A stretch of DNA of 64,000 bases from Paramecium sonneborni (taxonomy: Eukaryota; Ciliophora; Oligohymenophorea; Peniculida; Parameciidae), in NCBI GenBank assembly GCA_905182985.1, contig CAJJDN010000026.1, positions 313,684 through 377,683 of the forward strand, given 5' to 3'. The position numbers and the translations under genes were made by a program. Position 1 is the first letter of the stretch, and each line of letters starts with the position of its first letter. The notes beneath the pieces are model-generated. The model saw only the letters and a list, made by a program, of their open reading frames with translations, did not search any database and was not told the origin of the DNA. Of the stretch, positions 62,301 through 64,000 are shown piece after piece.

Positions 62301-64000
62301 TGATAATTCTTAAGCATTAGAGTAATCTTTAACTGTTGGATATATTCATAAATAGAAACATGGATAATAAGAATTGATTGGTAAATTAGAAACTGTTACA
62401 GATGAAATAGGTGGTACTGAATTAAGAGGAGAAACTTGGTCAAGTGTTGGAGAATATTCAATAAGTGGATGGTTCAAAACTGCAAATGTTAATGGAATGA
62501 GTGCTAATGATTGCTAAATCTTATTTAGGGTCACTAATAATGATAAAGAGCATTTAAATGATAAAAGATCTTAAGGTGATAGAATATTTTTTGCATCTAT
62601 CTGTGTTGATTCAATTAAATTATCCACATACACACTTTCTGGTTTGAAAGATTGGAATGAGGCCAAATTTTTAGAGGAAAATGTACCATTAGGTCATAAT
62701 AAGAGAGCTTGGATATATATTTATATGGGATACAATGAAGATTTATAAGAACTTCATGCATTGTTACATCTATTTGAAGAGGATAAACCATTAATTTTCA
62801 AAGGCGTGTAACACTATGTTCCTCATTATACTGGTATTTATGTAGCTAAAGATCCATACACAAAGAGATTTTAAGGAGAAATATAAAAATGGGTCGCTTG
62901 TTATGGTTTTGGAGCATTTGTGAGTGTTCAGAAAAGAGGATATGAAGATTTATTACCAAATTATAATGCAATAGCCATAAATCAAAAATTCATGTGGTTT
63001 AGAAAAGAAGACACAGTAGTAGAAACAGAATAAGGAATTACTCAAGAGTTTAATTAAGAAGTTGAATCTGTTGATGAATATTCAATAGGAGTATGGACTA
63101 GATGGCTGATATCTTTCCCAACAACTTTGACAGAGAGATAGGCATAACATAATATCTTTAGATTATCAGCAAATAAGTTAGATTAAGATAAGAGTGAATT
63201 AGGAGATAGAGTATTATCATCATTCTTAATTTTGGGTAATTATGAGTTTAGTACTTATGATATAAGTAAGCCATCAAATGCTGTAGATGCTAAATTACCA
63301 TATGGAGAATTAGAAGGTGCATGGACATACATTTATACAGCTTATAAAGGTGGGCAATTCTATGGTATGGTGTTGTTTAGAGATTAATAGAAGGCATAAC
63401 ATGTTGAATTATAAGTATAACATAGAGCATTGACTGGTTATGCTAAATTTGTATTAGGAGCTAAAGAATTTGGTAGAAAAGGATTCCATGGATGGTTATT
63501 TGATCCTAGAATCTTTTTAGGATCTGGAGCATTTATTAATGAGGGATAGAAAGTAGTAGATATGGTTTTAAAGTTACATCGTAAATTACCAGTACCTGCT
63601 CTTGATGCAGAAGATTTCAAATGGCCAGTTACTATAATTGATACAACTTTACCTGATGATATAAATGATAAGAAAGATAATTTCAAATTCTCTTTCACAG
63701 ATAAAGTAGGTTTAGTAGAATATTCATTTGGATTTTGGATGCAAAATGCAGTATTATAACCAGAAATGGCTGATGATCTTAGAGGATTAGTTAGATTAAC
63801 AACTAATAATGAAGGATCTGATGAAAGATTAATAGGAGATAGAACTTTAGCTGTTTTCACTAAGGTTTAAAAATTAGTCGCTTACACTTACACTCTTAAA
63901 GATCCCACTTTTGAACCTGTATCACATGAATTCGATTTGTTACCATATCAATGGACATTTGTTTACTTTGGTTATACATAAGGAAAGGCTAGAGCTTATA
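53314..64000 (+). CDS. Giant secreted protein: 51-residue repeats, acidic/poly-Q region, LamG-like repeats (3' partial, >3,546 aa)
   Basis: A signal peptide (MNKFALVLILVVFANSS) is followed by a helical region to residue ~205, 12 full plus one partial copies of a 51-residue Pro/Gln/Ser repeat (residues ~206-855), an acidic Glu-Pro-Lys region (EEPKEEPKDEPKEDPKEEPK), a Lys-rich block (KKIVKKIIKKTLRKSK), a poly-Gln tract, and from residue ~1543 ten repeats of ~210 residues with EYSxSxWxRW, YIYxGY and a Gly-Pro-Gly-Ala/Ser-Phe motif: the strand pattern of laminin-G/concanavalin-like sandwiches. Introns at 53396-53420 and 53628-53650; then one exon is open without TGA for 10,350 nt and runs off the window. 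Likely an extracellular or cell-surface protein; the ligand is unknown. Confidence 0.9.
53977..55926 (+). repeat. Tandem 153-bp coding repeat, 12 full copies plus a partial 13th
   Basis: The period is 153 bp (51 codons), with copies starting at 53977 and every 153 bp to 55813. In the gene frame each unit reads TRLPPGRSDQPESSDPKYDT and continues QSVHQQAANQDKPFQSNPNY, then QGGQKESRQQS. Copies are almost identical; most differences are synonymous in this frame (TAG/TAA, CCG/CCA, TCA/TCT), with amino-acid changes concentrated in copy 12 (Tyr to Phe, Asn to Ser, Ser to Pro). Confidence 0.95.
57391..57516 (+). repeat. (TAA)n tract encoding poly-glutamine
   Basis: About 42 codons, almost all TAA with a few TAG and CAA, broken by Glu, Lys, Asp and Leu. 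Within the giant gene frame it is a poly-Gln segment; read in other frames it looks like an Asn- or Ile-run. Confidence 0.9.
57991..64000 (+). repeat. Ten LamG-like domain repeats (about 600-670 bp each)
   Basis: Unit starts, marked by the motif E-Y-(S/G)-x-(S/G)-x-W, are at 57991, 58633, 59305, 59941, 60580, 61210, 61807, 62452, 63076 and 63718. Each unit also carries a GDRxL/I motif, a WxYIYxGY motif and a GPGAF/GPGSF-like motif. Units are divergent in sequence, so this is an old domain expansion, unlike the homogeneous 153-bp array. Confidence 0.85.

Overview
The window is macronuclear-type ciliate DNA, most likely from Paramecium or a close relative. Three things support this. Reading frames stay open over kilobases only if TAA and TAG are read as glutamine and TGA is the sole stop. 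Almost every gene can be assembled by removing tiny GT-AG introns (about 17 to 35 nt, most 20 to 31). The gene content is ciliate-like: a trichocyst matrix protein, an SF-assemblin, a centrin, an alveolin-like protein and huge kinase and coiled-coil families. DNA is very AT-rich, genes are packed 5 to 300 bp apart on both strands, and no tRNA, rRNA, CRISPR array or transposon was recognised. All gene models were assembled by eye with this code; intron-corrected lengths were checked to be multiples of three.

Layout. 1-11.7 kb: cyclic-nucleotide-gated-type K+ channel (5' partial), small unknown gene, alveolin-like protein, casein kinase 1, seven-TM protein, a chromate-transporter-like gene with two in-frame TGAs, an FAAH-type amidase and an ankyrin protein. 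12-18.5 kb: hybrid histidine kinase, SIMPL-domain protein, two overlapping tandem CAP-domain secreted proteins, a cyclin. 18.5-30.2 kb: membrane and helical proteins of unknown role, an H-type-lectin/crystallin-like protein, a tail-anchored protein, a PH-kinase, a myristoylated RINGv-FHA protein and a dual-specificity phosphatase. 30.5-39.1 kb: a minus-strand block of two coiled-coil proteins, an SF-assemblin, NAD-isocitrate dehydrogenase, a MYND-finger kinase and a small basic protein. 39.7-50.7 kb: a tandem pair of paralogues, an E(z)/EZH2-type histone methyltransferase, three unknown genes, a trichocyst matrix protein and a centrin. 51-52.3 kb: a decayed kinesin. 53.3 kb to the end: one giant secreted protein (more than 3,546 codons in the window) with 13 copies of a 51-residue repeat, an acidic/poly-Gln region and ten laminin-G-like repeats.

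Assembly. Three single N bases (26491, 40260, 47165) each sit between two identical directly repeated blocks of 1178, 1156 and 1205 bp. These look like unmerged contig overlaps rather than biology; collapsing the first restores one intact kinase gene in frame.

How genes relate. No metabolic operon is expected or seen. Recurrent themes are cell cortex and cytoskeleton (alveolin-like, SF-assemblin, centrin, coiled coils, trichocyst matrix protein), signalling (four kinases, a histidine kinase, a phosphatase, a channel) and secreted/surface proteins (CAP pair, SIMPL protein, giant LamG protein).
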